Source: Choristoneura fumiferana
Taxonomy: Eukaryota; Arthropoda; Insecta; Lepidoptera; Tortricidae
Assembly: GCF_025370935.1 (NCBI RefSeq)
Contig: NC_133473.1
Span: 10,304,531 to 10,368,530, forward strand
DNA length: 64,000 bases
Direction: 5' to 3'
Below are positions 44,571-54,925 of this stretch, piece after piece. The notes below the pieces were generated by a model. It searched no databases and was not told where the DNA came from. It worked only from the letters and a program-made list of their open reading frames with translations. A program made the translations under genes and the position numbers. Each line of letters opens with the position of its first letter. The first letter of the stretch is position 1.

Positions 44571-44720
44571 TTATCATAATATGAGCCGTAGGACGTCCAC
44601 TGTTAGACATAAGCCTCCCCTACAGACGTCTAGTTGCCTCGGTTGGAACCTGCGACTTTAACCAGGTCTTCCGTCCCTCTCGTTGGTGGACGTCTTACGC
44701 TGCGCTGGTCGATCCGCGGT
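44571..44720 (-). repeat. LINE 3' tail fragment
   Basis: GAGCCGTAGGACGTCCACTG, AAGCCTCCCCTACAGACG and TGCGCTGGTCGATCCGCGG are the inverse of the LINE frame end (compare 48564-48860). It lies just 3' of the CFAP99-like gene. Confidence 0.6.
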
Positions 44721-44830
44721 TACAAAATATACAGAAATGTAATAAAAATGCAGTACCAAAATATAATATTATAATTTGTAACATATAGTGTTGTAACATA
44801 TAAGTATTACACATTGAGCACAAAGAAGAG

Positions 44831-46642
44831 TTAACAGTTGCTAAGTTTCATTCGTAGTTTACGCTTTTCTTGCAATACTTTCTTCAAATCATCTATTTCT
44901 TTTGAAGATGCCTTGTTTACGGGAGAATTGCTTTTCTTTTGTTTTCGTGCGGTAGCTTTTTCGTTCATGTAAGTTTGAATTGAATTTTTAGTTTCTTCCA
45001 ACTCATGCTTTGCAGCCGTTTTTTCTTCTTTAATCATATTTTTCTTTCGTTCAAGTTCTTCGTTTAAACCAATTTTCATTGCATTCATCCTTTCCTGTAG
45101 TTCAGCTATCGACATCTCGCATAATAATCCTAGACCAGAAGTTTCTGTTAGATCTATTATTTTAGGAACTCTTGCTTTTTTAGCAATGGCAGCAAGAATT
45201 TTAATTTCTTTTATCATTTTAATCCTGTACTCCAGTTCTTCTTGCTTTGCTTTCATGGCTTTAGCCAGTAATGTTTGATTATCTTGCTTAAACTTTTCCG
45301 CGTTTTCTCTATTTTTTACTGATAAGCAATGTTTGGCTTCTAATACGCTCAGTTCTGTAAGTGAAAGTTTTTCAATATATTTACGATTTTTTTCCATTTG
45401 GTTCTTTCTCCATTTTTCTATATCTTCATTCCAAGTCTCCCTTTCTTTTAAAAACTCTTCATGTTTCTTTTTATTTTCATCGATTAGTTTCTTTTTGGCT
45501 AATAATGCTTCTTCGTAAGAAATTTGGCCCATTAGATGTTTTTTTTCGATGTCCAACAATCTTTCCCTCTCTCTTTCTTGACGATCAAATTCTTGTAACT
45601 CTTCAATTTTTGCAGTATTCCTACATTGTATAGCATTTGTAAGCCATTTTACTTCCTCCTGCTCGGCTTGTTGTATGCGCTTATTGACTCTTTTAATGGT
45701 AGTTGCGGTTTCTTTAACGGGCTGGGAGACATTAATATTAACATTTTTGCGTTCAAATTTTACAGGTTTTGCTGCATATTCCATTTCATTTTTGATAGAG
45801 GATATTTTTTTAAAGAATCCTTCAGACTTCGTTTGAGCATAACGAAACTCTTTGTTTTTAACGTCATTGAGTAAGTGCGCGGCCTTTTGTTTATTTTTTT
45901 CGTAGCTTTTCTTTAATTTTTCATCAATGACACTTTTCGTTAGCATACGTTTAGATTTTTGTTGCACAGAGTTTGGTGGTGTTAATGGCAGAGAAGCATG
46001 AGAACCATGGCCTGCCACTGGTTGGACATCTTTAGCCTTGCGGCTCAAAACATTAGGTTGAATTGGCACAGTAGGGGGTTTCGTCTTACGGCTCTCCATT
46101 TTCTTGATATACTCAGCGTAACTGTGTGCCATTTCACTTATGTAAGGCTGCCACTCGAAAAGAGGGGTAATTATTTTTTCAGTTATGAAATTTGTATCAT
46201 AATAAGACTGAGCAGCCTGTGATATAAAAGCCAAAACTTCATTGTTGCTCAAAAAGTTTGAAAATGTACTCAATAAAGTCTTGCTTGTATTGAAAATGCA
46301 TTTATATAAAAGCGACAAATCTTTCGGATCAATTTGAAAAATGATAGCATGAAATAGAATCATGAAATAATCTTGGTCTTCCTCTACAAGTTCTTCGGAT
46401 AAGCGAGATGCTATGTCTTTCAAAATTTGCCTGTGTTTCTGGATTCCAAGAAAAGTTTCGGCGATCCAGGCCAATTTGGTATCATCTGTGTCCACTGGAC
46501 ATTTATCAATGTAAACTCTCATGTATTCGTAAGGTGAAACTTCAGTAGCAGAATCGTAGTCAATTAGAATATTTCTTAACATTTTAACGTTTCCGGATGT
46601 GTGGTAGTAAACCATTGTGAGAAATGGTTTACTACTTTTCAT
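44831..46642 (-). CDS. CFAP99: CFAP99-like ciliary/flagellar coiled-coil protein, single exon
   Basis: 603 codons, no intron, stop TAA at 44831-44833. Residues 1-185 are a predicted helical domain with PLFEWQP at 160-166, where CFAP99 proteins have a WQP motif. A Pro-rich basic linker follows (about 187-225). From about 240 on it is charged coiled coil. A conserved block at 490-519 (KIIDLTETSGLGLL, MSIAELQERM) is, from memory of the family, the CFAP99 signature. CFAP99 is an axoneme-associated protein of motile cilia; in insects that means sperm tails and possibly chordotonal neurons. An in-frame TGA lies three codons upstream of the first ATG, so the frame is closed. The second ATG (46615, residue 10) has a better context (ACAATGG) and may be the true start. 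The lack of introns is unusual and could reflect intron loss or a retrocopy. It is convergent with the eyegone-like gene and nothing suggests a shared function. Confidence 0.72.
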   Translation of the reverse strand: MKSSKPFLTMVYYHTSGNVKMLRNILIDYDSATEVSPYEYMRVYIDKCPVDTDDTKLAWIAETFLGIQKHRQILKDIASRLSEELVEEDQDYFMILFHAIIFQIDPKDLSLLYKCIFNTSKTLLSTFSNFLSNNEVLAFISQAAQSYYDTNFITEKIITPLFEWQPYISEMAHSYAEYIKKMESRKTKPPTVPIQPNVLSRKAKDVQPVAGHGSHASLPLTPPNSVQQKSKRMLTKSVIDEKLKKSYEKNKQKAAHLLNDVKNKEFRYAQTKSEGFFKKISSIKNEMEYAAKPVKFERKNVNINVSQPVKETATTIKRVNKRIQQAEQEEVKWLTNAIQCRNTAKIEELQEFDRQERERERLLDIEKKHLMGQISYEEALLAKKKLIDENKKKHEEFLKERETWNEDIEKWRKNQMEKNRKYIEKLSLTELSVLEAKHCLSVKNRENAEKFKQDNQTLLAKAMKAKQEELEYRIKMIKEIKILAAIAKKARVPKIIDLTETSGLGLLCEMSIAELQERMNAMKIGLNEELERKKNMIKEEKTAAKHELEETKNSIQTYMNEKATARKQKKSNSPVNKASSKEIDDLKKVLQEKRKLRMKLSNC

Positions 46643-47382
46643 ATAAATTCAGAAACGAAACGAAAACATGTCATTTGTGACATACAAACACAACATATAA
46701 TTTTATTGACAGCTGCAGGTTTAATGTCACTAGTCGATTTATGGCCAGCAATTGTAATATTTTGTCGAGCGAGTTTGCATATTTGAGACACTGAAAAGTT
46801 TTTACACTGCAAATGATGGGAGTTGAACTTGTGATGATACTATTTTACCTTGGTAGTAGAGTAGGACAGCATTATTTTTTTATAACGGACACATTTTTGC
46901 GTAAAATAGTTACCTACCAGTTAATTGTTAAGCTTGTGGATTTTGAACTTGTATGTATATTTTTAGTTTAATTTCTAGTCACAGGCTCGCGACGTCGAAG
47001 TTCCCAAGACGATCCCATAGAGCTTATGGGATCGGAAGCAATACCATGCCCTCGGTACGGCTCAGCTTTATAGCATGACATGAGTGCGTGTGAGCTAACT
47101 TTGGGGGCGGCAGACGTGAGCTTGCCTTCGGAATCCAAAAGCTTAATGGTTACTTGACCTGAAATGTATATTTCAGAATTAAATTATTATTATTAGTTTA
47201 ATTTATGACGGTGGAAGCATTCTACACTTCCACTGAATCGTAGATATAGTTAGTGTTTAGTTTTAAAACTAAGAGACCCCATACATACCTACCTGTATTT
47301 TTTTTTTTGTATTTTTTCTTTAAAAGTGTAGTTTTTAAGTATTTTATTAGTAATTATTTCATTTTGAATAAAAAACTCTGCC
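46643..47382. other. 5' flank of the CFAP99-like gene
   Basis: The first 150 bp would be its 5' UTR and promoter; no TATA or initiator could be fixed. A GC-richer patch at 46981-47160 contains the perfect hairpin GATCCCATA-GAGC-TTATGGGATC (about 47011-47034). No other feature. Confidence 0.4.
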
Positions 47383-47500
47383 AAGTTTCTTGCGGCGCAT
47401 TCTTCTTGGCAATGATGGTCTTTCCGAAAGCGCTGGTAGTTTAAAAAATGACGTTTAAAAGTGCCCATTGCGGCCTATTTACTGAATCAATGATTTGAAT
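47383..47500. repeat. Dispersed repeat, inverse relative of 3531-3660
   Basis: TTTCTTGCGGCGCATTCTTC, TCCGAAAGCGCTGGTAG and AAAGTGCCCATTGCGGCC, then ACTGAATCAATGATTTGAAT, correspond in inverse order to the 3531-3660 copy. Diverged. Confidence 0.45.
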
Positions 47501-48563
47501 TTAATGTAAATTAAAATTAAATGTTCGTTTCTCTATCATCTCTTTTTCTACAATTGGTCTTTAACGAAAACTACTTATTACCCGTCAAGGGAACAAGTCA
47601 AGTGTAGGTACCTCGTCATTTTGTTGTATTCAAGTATCTAGTATTTAATTAGGTAGCTGGTCTGTTTTCGCTGGGTTCATCATTAATCAATCACTCTGGA
47701 CGAGAAGCTATTATTCGACACCTCGGGCGCGGCCGCTCCGATACGCGCAAAGTGCAAGTCACACGAGGCCTCTTAAAATATAATAATCGTGTTAAACTCA
47801 ACCATAAAAGCCATATTCGATTAGAGCTTTAAATGGGTTCCTGTCTTCGTGGCTTGTTATCTTCTTGGCATCTATTGTGCAGTAGTAGGCAAGGTTTGAT
47901 GTCAGAGAATGATGGGTTTTGTTACAAATTGTTAATGAGTTTTTCTTTACGTGTGATTATTTTTATTACCATGATTTCAATTTCTATTGAATTATTCTCA
48001 ACTTATTTAGAAAAATTAGGAATTCGTTATTAACTTTTTTAATTTTTGAAAACTACAATTGATACGTATAAGAAGTTATTATTATTATCTACTCAAATTT
48101 AATGACATCTCAATCGCTTTAATAATACAAAAAACAGAGCCCATTTTCAAAGAACTCCCACGAGCGTCATTTATTCTGTTAATAACATATCATGTTCATT
48201 TAATAGAGGGCGCAACAAAGAGATGTTCCTAATTATGTAAATTCTCATCAATTTAAGTACGTAAGTAACTAGATGAGAAAGCGGTGGCTTATTGACTCTG
48301 TCACAATTAATTCAACAATGATTGAAAATCAATCCGGGGATAATGCTAGCTGTCATGGTCTGTCAAATTATCGGTCGTAATTAACGACTTGGCTCATCTT
48401 CTCGTGTATAATTTTTGACTAATAACCCGAGGTGAGAACACATTGTTATTTTGTTCATTGTACTAGGAACCACTTATACCTTCTGGACCGTTAATATGAC
48501 TATCTCTTTAAATACTCGACCACCGAAAAGCTTTGTGGTTTGGAATAGGATTTTTACTTAAGT
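47501..48563. other. Intergenic stretch, one GC-rich patch
   Basis: 47695-47780 is GC-rich and unique (CGGGCGCGGCCGCTCCGATA). Otherwise AT-rich, no gene or mobile-element ends seen. Confidence 0.35.
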
Positions 48564-48860
48564 TTGATTAAGTACATACAATTCAAAAATATTTGTCGAA
48601 GAACTAAAGTCACCGAAATAGCTGGAAAAATATGCAAGTTGAAGTGGCAATGCGCGAGCCACATCGCTCGAAGAACAGATAACCGTTGGGGGAGAAAAGT
48701 CCTCGAGTTGCGACCACGAACCGGAAGACGAAGCGTTGGCAGGCCTCCCACCGGGTGGACTGACGACATCGTGAGAGTTGCGGGAAACCGGTGGATGCAA
48801 GTGGCGAGTTGGCGTTCTAAGGGGGAGGCATTTGTTCAGCAGTGGACGTCTTCCGGCTGA
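48564..48860 (+). pseudogene. LINE ORF C-terminal fragment (non-LTR retrotransposon)
   Basis: A 98-codon open frame with RRTKVTEIAGKICKLKWQ, ASHIARR, RPRTGRRSVGRPPTGWTDD and VQQWTSSG before TGA, followed by TGATGATGA. This is the C-terminal end of the reverse-transcriptase polyprotein of a lepidopteran non-LTR element, 5' truncated. It is the best-preserved copy here and explains the antisense tails at 8763, 14276, 35662 and 44571. Confidence 0.82.
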
Positions 48861-49243
48861 TGATGAATTCAAAAATAATAAAAGACGAAATACCTACATA
48901 ACGATCATCCTACATAACGATCATGTGAACACATTACAATTTTGATAGGCTGATTGGTTACGGCTAAGTAAGGTTTATTTTATAACAATCCTGTAATGTC
49001 GACAATTTCTGAGAAAAAATATTTTTCACCATTAGGTATGTACTTCGATGATTTTATTTTTAAAATCTGCCTACCTACATTATGTTATTTATTTTGATAT
49101 TGACTACATTTACATTTTTTTAATATCAGTAAGTTATGCATAATTTGGCATTCAAATTTGCCTACAATACCGTCCGTCGGATACAATTAACAAGGTGAGA
49201 GACTTCCAGATGTTTTAGGTCGGGTACTGCCTCTTCGCAACGT
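48861..49243. other. Short intergenic stretch, nothing recognised
   Basis: AT-rich, no frames or paired ends. An imperfect direct repeat ACATAACGATCAT occurs twice at about 48896-48922. Confidence 0.35.
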
Positions 49244-49452
49244 AACGTTTGGCAACCTGTTTCATTTCGCAACTCTTCATTTTGCAAACTCTAAAACTGT
49301 AAATATTTCAGGATTTGTTTCAGTGCCATCGTGTAGAACCGTCTAGGTTAGGTAAGGTTATTTTTATACAAATCCTGAAATATTTACAGTTGCAGAAATA
49401 TTAAACAGTTGGGAAATGAAAAGTTGCGAAATGAAACAGGTTGCCAAACGTT
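49244..49452. mobile_element. Fold-back MITE with AACGTTTGGCAACCTG ends
   Basis: AACGTTTGGCAACCTGTTTC with TTTCGCAACTCTTCATTTT at left is mirrored by AAAGTTGCGAAATGAAAC and AGGTTGCCAAACGTT at right. A second pair, CTGTAAATATTTCAGGATTT and AAATCCTGAAATATTTACAG, lies inside. The loop contains TAGGTTAGGTAAGG. It is about 209 bp. Confidence 0.8.
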
Positions 49453-49574
49453 ATTCGCCGAAACATTAGAAAACCGTTTTAGGTAGACATAAACCTATTA
49501 AAGTTTTGGATTCCCTAAGCAAAAAGCCAAAAGCGGAACCCACATAGTTTTAGTTTTAGACTAAAACTAACAAA

Positions 49575-49810
49575 CGAGCCGGTGACATTACTGGCACTTG
49601 AGGTATCCCATCCTGGGCCTGGTGTTGCAGATGTTTATGGGCGGTGGTGATCTCTTACCATCAGGAGACCTACTTGCTCGTTTGCTATCCAGTCGAATAA
49701 AAAAAAAACGAGCATACGGGTGATCTGATGCCAAGTGATCACCGCCGCCCATGGAGACCTACACAGCACTATTAGGACTTCCGGTCCCTAGCCGGCCTTT
49801 TTTTTGAAAT
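49575..49810 (+). mobile_element. Retroposon, two partial copies back to back
   Basis: GAGCCGGTGACATTACTGGC to CCAGTCGAATAAAAAAAAAA is one sense copy with tail. It is followed directly by ACGAGCATACGGGTGATCTG and GTGATCACCGCCGCCCATGG, an antisense piece of the same or a related family. The two share the GGCGGTGGTGATC/GATCACCGCCGCC core in opposite directions. Confidence 0.6.
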
Positions 49811-50192
49811 TTATAATCGATTTTTATTAATTAAACATTTGTATGTATTTATTGCGTTTTACTTGACAATTTAACACTGAAAATTAATATACTTACCGTA
49901 TATATATTTTTTTAAGTTTTTTACCTAACTGTATAAAAATGAAAGCCAAAACGGCATAGCAAAGTTAAGATAAATGCTAAGTGGTACGTTAGTCTGACCG
50001 CTCATCACGAAAGGTTAAGGCTGTTATTTATTGATGCCCGCGTCACGACTCGTGAGCATAGGACCTAAGAAGGGGCGTTCTAAGGATACCCTTATTAGTA
50101 TTATAATAAAACTTTCTACATAAAAAATACAAGTTACGTATTCTTCTGACTGTACTTGCATTGTCATTCAAGCTCCGTAAAATAATGAAATA
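49811..50192. other. Intergenic stretch, nothing recognised
   Basis: AT-rich; no frames, repeats with paired ends, or regulatory words that stand out. Confidence 0.35.
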
Positions 50193-50369
50193 AGGGTTTG
50201 TTTACACAGAGGCGAAATATCGCTAGATGGCGTTAGTATCGTGACGTCCGTTTGACATTTGACGTGTGCTCGTGATTGGTTAAATCCAATCGCAAGCAAA
50301 CGTTAAACGTCAAATGGACCTCACGATACTAATGCCATCTAGCGATATTTCGCCTCTGTGAAAACCCTA
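50193..50369. mobile_element. Nearly symmetrical fold-back MITE
   Basis: CACAGAGGCGAAATATCGC, then TAGATGGCGTTAGTATCGTG at left is mirrored at right by CACGATACTAATGCCATCTA and GCGATATTTCGCCTCTGTG. Arms are about 60 bp and almost identical, with AGGGTTT/AAACCCT tips. Minimal divergence between arms suggests recent insertion or arm homogenisation. Confidence 0.85.
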
Positions 50370-51062
50370 TTTTCACTTGATTTTTGGAATTCAAACTTTA
50401 CGATAAACTGCAGTGCACCTAACTTTTTCTTTCGAATAGAAAAAAAACCTTATTTACCCTATCGAGTTGAGAAACAAGGTTTGTCATGCATTTTTAACGT
50501 AATATAAATTAAAAAAAATAGTACGACAAATAAGAAGAAAATACATCACATCTCTGATTTTTTTGGAACAAACAAACCACAACAAAACACATCACAACAC
50601 AAACCGTTGTCATAGGTACATTTTTATTCAATGCAATGCAGGTAAGAGGACAATAAATTATGAATAAAAACTGTTTTATAAATGTTATAAATGTTCAATT
50701 TACTATCTTCCATCTACTATTTTTCTCGCTCTTGTGAAGTGAAGAATTTTGCGTCTTGGTCGGCTTTAACTTTGCTAAGCAGTTCGTGCCTTGACACCCT
50801 CGGCTGTGCTCAAGATTCTTCTTTTGAACCACTTGCTTAGAATCGTTCGCTTGCTCTGTACTGGTTTCAATGTAAGTACTCGCGCCAAAAAGCAACTTTC
50901 CAGCCTTGCATAACAAATAACTATTTTGTAGCTGTGACGTGAATTTTGATTGAAGTAAGTATAATATCCTCTTGTCACCTGCAAACCGTGGTGTATGCAT
51001 GGAAAAGAACTGGGACGATGATATATAAATGTTAAAGTAAATAATTACACTAAGTAAGTAAT
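50370..51062. other. Intergenic stretch with an uncalled 101-codon - strand frame
   Basis: 50695-51000 is open on the - strand, but the peptide has no domain, hydrophobic segment or splice framing that I recognise, and a second overlapping frame is equally long. Probably chance. No other feature. Confidence 0.35.
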
Positions 51063-51165
51063 AAGTGGTCCTGCGTGGGAACTACGGCCCAAGCCTTCTC
51101 ATTCTGAGAGGAGGTCTGTGCCCTGCAGTGGAACGTACATTATAGGCCAAGACGAAAATAATAAT
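51063..51165 (+). repeat. SINE 3' fragment
   Basis: CCTGCGTGGGAACTACGGCC, TTCTCATTCTGAGAGGAGG and TGCCCTGCAGTGGAACG match the end of the 17213-17518 SINE. Confidence 0.65.
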
Positions 51166-53097
51166 AACTAACACTTTGAAATACCGATGAAAACTTTACC
51201 TATTTTTGAATTTTAAGATAGTAAATCTTGCTCAAAATAAAAAAAACCTTCCTTATTAAGGCCTCGTGTTGCACTACTTAATTTTAATTCAATTTACAAA
51301 GCGAGTGATTCTTTGAAACCAAATCGTAAGTAGGTATTGAAAATGTATTAACAAGGCCCACCTAAGGAGAAGCTTCATCAATCTCCAGACCAGTTACAAA
51401 GGACCTTAACAAAGAATTATGGCTCCTTATACATGCTCGCTACTATGTAGGAGAGTTTTATTATTACTTCCATTTAATGACTCCGACGTGATTAGACATT
51501 GCCTTACCTCTCTATGGCTTTATTTAGTACATAAATCTCTGGCTAAATGTGCCGAGGGTAATAACAATAAGAATGTCTAAGGCCATGTTGATGATGCCGT
51601 GTGTCTGTACCTTTTGTGCCTATACAGGCAATCGAAAATAATTGAATGCGTACCTCATTATTGTTAGTCCTAAAATCTTTGATGTCAACTTATTTTTCCT
51701 TCTTACATTTACGTCACATGTCACTCACCTTAATTATAATATTAATACGTATACGTTATTCCTATCCAATTGATTAAAAGTGTAAACAAACCGATTTCAT
51801 CAAAATTCTTGTATAAACATCCACTGGATCGAATCAATAACACATTTATCTATAATTCGTGTCTTTTAACTAGATGTCTAATCATTTTTTTCACCAAAAT
51901 TCACTTGATTTCAATATTTATTTTTCATTTACAAAATCTTCGTCAAAATCTGACGTTGTTTTTTGATTGAAACATGTGTACAGCATAGCATAGACTAGCG
52001 TAGAGATGGTGGAAAATTTGACATTTTAAAAATCGATTAATGCACGGATGAATAAGCGATTTTTATTTACTTTCCGTAAAATTAAAAAATAGTTACTGCT
52101 TTTATAATTGAATAAACAGTCTTTGGAATTAAATCAAGTATTGTAAATAATAAAATACGTTGATCTATTCAAACGATTTATCAATTTTTTGGAAAACAGA
52201 GGCTAAATTCAATTTTTACGATAGTCAAAAATTCATTACACATTATACCAGAATCCAACAATAATACAAACAAATCATAATCAATATCTTATTGTTAATG
52301 TCTAATAAAATACGCACTCAAAATCAAGCAATTCCTACAGTAGTTACTCTACTTATATGAAAATAAAATGTCAAAAAACTGTTCCTAATTGTATACGTGC
52401 CGTCCTTTCTTAACATCTAAAGGTAAGCATCTTTCATTCGGTAGATTTTAGATTACGGCCAATTTTTGACATAGGAGTTATTATTGTATAAGTGACGATA
52501 TACTGACTGCTTGCATTATTCGTCAATTTTCGTAACAAGTATAAAATTATTTTTATGCTATGAGCGTCCTTTGTAATAATTAATTTTAATCGCGAAAGCA
52601 TTATCTGCGCTTATGACGACAATGTGCTCCTCAGAGTGTAATTCTCTGCTAGTGCCGTTTGATGGCCATAGTTTTGCAGCAATCAAAGCTATTTTCACTG
52701 CACTGCAAGATTTATTTATTTCATTAAATATTATCAAAGTTGTGGTAACAAGACAATGTAAAATCCCGCTTAGAGGCAATCTCTGTCCAAGATAAAGTTT
52801 GATGACCACGGATGTTATTTATTTGTTTAGTAATTTATATAAGGTTAGTTACTGTTTTATTGACCGTATTAAATCAAGCCCCAATAAGGCAGCCATTCAT
52901 GTTTATTTTTACGAAGTTTCTGCTTGGTATGTCCAATAAATTATTAACTTGGTCACTTTTATCACGGGGCTACGGTAACATTTATCGGACGTATAGAGCT
53001 AACGTGGATCACATATTGGTTTAATTTTTTTTTTTTTTGTATAGTTGAGCTCCGAGGCCAAATATTCGTAAAACATAACTAATTTTTTTTTAGACTT
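51166..53097. other. Intergenic stretch, nothing recognised
   Basis: AT-rich DNA with several short chance frames on both strands and no inverted-repeat or SINE/LINE signature that I could pair. Confidence 0.4.
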
Positions 53098-53150
53098 TGT
53101 CTCTTACCATCAGGAAACCCACTTGCTCGTTTGCCATCCAGTCGAAAAAA
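53098..53150 (+). repeat. Retroposon 3' tail
   Basis: GTCTCTTACCATCAGGAAAC and GCCATCCAGTCGAAAAAAA, the A-rich end of the family at 12196-12406. Confidence 0.6.
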
Positions 53151-53452
53151 AAATGTTTACCGTTATCATGCGGAAACTGCGAAAAATTTCAAAATAAAAA
53201 GTATTCTATGTGATAATTCAGGTTATAAGTAATCTGTATGCAAAATTTCAACTGTTATTGCGTGATTGATTAACCAACAACCAAACATCTTCACAAACGG
53301 ACGATGATTTTAAGTTTAGTTTTTTAAACACCTACACATTGATTTTGCGCTTACTTCAGCTAATGACAAAAAACATCGGTTTACTAGAAATACGATAAAA
53401 TACATAATTATAACCAGCTGCTCTAGAGAACGACGACGGTGGAATGGACTAT

Positions 53453-53654
53453 AGCAGCGTTTCCACCAATAATATGCGAGGATGCGTTGCGAGGGATGTG
53501 TTTTTCATTAACCTATAGAAACGCTTCATTTACACATCCTCGCACAGCACATCTCTGGTGGAAACAGCTGAGCGGAGCGAGGCCAGGTAAATGAAGCGTT
53601 TCTATTGGTTAATGAAAAACATATTCCTCGCTCATCTCTGGTGGAAATGCTGCT
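53453..53654. mobile_element. Fold-back MITE with AGCAGCRTTTCCACC ends
   Basis: AGCAGCGTTTCCACCA at left pairs with TGGTGGAAATGCTGCT at right. Inside, GTTTTTCATTAACC and GAAACGCTTCATTTA pair with TAAATGAAGCGTTTC and GGTTAATGAAAAAC. A second TCTCTGGTGGAAACAGCTG lies in the centre, so the unit has three copies of the end motif. Confidence 0.75.
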
Positions 53655-53829
53655 TTAAGTTTTACAAGTAGGATTATTTGATGGTTGCAGTAACCTATAG
53701 TAAGTCCTGTGTGTAATAAATAATTGTATGCGTGTGTGTATATAACACCTTTTCGATCAGAATACGATTTGAAACATATATGTAGATAGGTGGATTCCTA
53801 GTATCATAGGGGACTTTGTACCGATATTG

Positions 53830-53945
53830 CCACGGGATAGGGTTCTACTCCTCATTACCTCTCATTCTGAGAGGAGGCCTTTGCCCAGTAGTGGGACGTA
53901 TTGACGTATATAGGCTGGGATGATGATGATGATGATGACGAGGGA
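53830..53945 (+). repeat. SINE 3' end with GAT repeat
   Basis: CCTCTCATTCTGAGAGGAGG, TTTGCCCAGTAGTGGGACG and TATATAGGCTGGGATGATG, with a longer GAT run than the 17213-17518 copy. Confidence 0.7.
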
Positions 53946-54779
53946 TGTAGGTACACATGTGAAAATCGAACTTTCACCCACTAAGAAAATAAATAAGTAT
54001 TTTAATTAAACACTAAGTTTAGAGACTTGAAACATTGCAGCGGTATACTTCAAGAAACGTTAGTAAAGACCACGTCGACACTTGAAGATTTCCATGAAAA
54101 TTTAATGCTTTACCAATATTTCAATTTAACTTCCAGATGTAATTGATTCACACTCGAGTAGCCACGTGTATAGGCTATTTAAATATCATAAGTTTATCAT
54201 TTTTCCTGTAAAAAGTTCTTAAAGTCAGGTCCATGTTAGTTTCATCGCTACCACAAAGTGGTCCAACTCACTCGGCCTTTATTGATTGACAAGCGCAGAC
54301 TTCGATTAAATTCTCGCGACTCGCATTAGCTTTACACCAGTTCTAAAAAGATATCTCAAATTATACCTTTAGGTACGTTTACCCTTCGGATCGTTAAAGT
54401 AAATAATTTAAATTACCAGCCCATAATGGCCGCCGTCACGCCACGTTAAGCGTACCTATGTGATTGGTAGATGGAGTGAGTGAATAATTAAACAGATTGT
54501 GAAATTAACGATATATAGAGCACTTGAACATGAACTTTATAAAAAATCTATGTCGTCTAAAACATAAAGTCTTGACGTATATTCGAGCACAGTCGAGGCT
54601 ACGTAGATGTAAATTTAATACTTGCATTTAAATAACATAGCCGCGCCGCCATCCAACTAACGCATCTCTTAATCACACCAAAGGAGCTGTGTAAACTTAG
54701 CTTGATAATTATACCGTAGTTATTTCCTGCCGACTAGCAGGGGAAAGAGTAAGATAGTCAATGAAATTTTCGAGATAGG
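53946..54779. other. Intergenic stretch, nothing recognised
   Basis: AT-rich with a modest GC-richer patch near 54420-54450 (GGCCGCCGTCACGCCACG). No gene. Confidence 0.35.
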
Positions 54780-54925
54780 AGGCAGGTACTGTTTCTTAGT
54801 CCTCTAGACTGGCAACACATCGGAAATCATCTGGTGTTGCGGATATCCACGGGTACTGGTATTCACTTACCATAAGGTGCCCCAACTGCCCGTTTCCTCT
54901 TGCTTATAAACAAATAAAAGCAGTT
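54780..54925 (+). repeat. Diverged retroposon tail
   Basis: ACTGGCAACACATCGG, CATCTGGTGTTGCGGATATC and TTACCATAAGGTGCCCCAAC, ending CTTATAAACAAATAAAAG. It resembles the 49575-49810 family but with a different 3' end; possibly a sister family. Confidence 0.45.

Noticed and set aside
45333..46222. Several + strand frames of 60-90 codons
   Set aside because: They are antisense shadows of the CFAP99-like gene.
50695..51000. 101-codon - strand open frame
   Set aside because: A competing overlapping frame of similar length exists and no protein features are recognisable.
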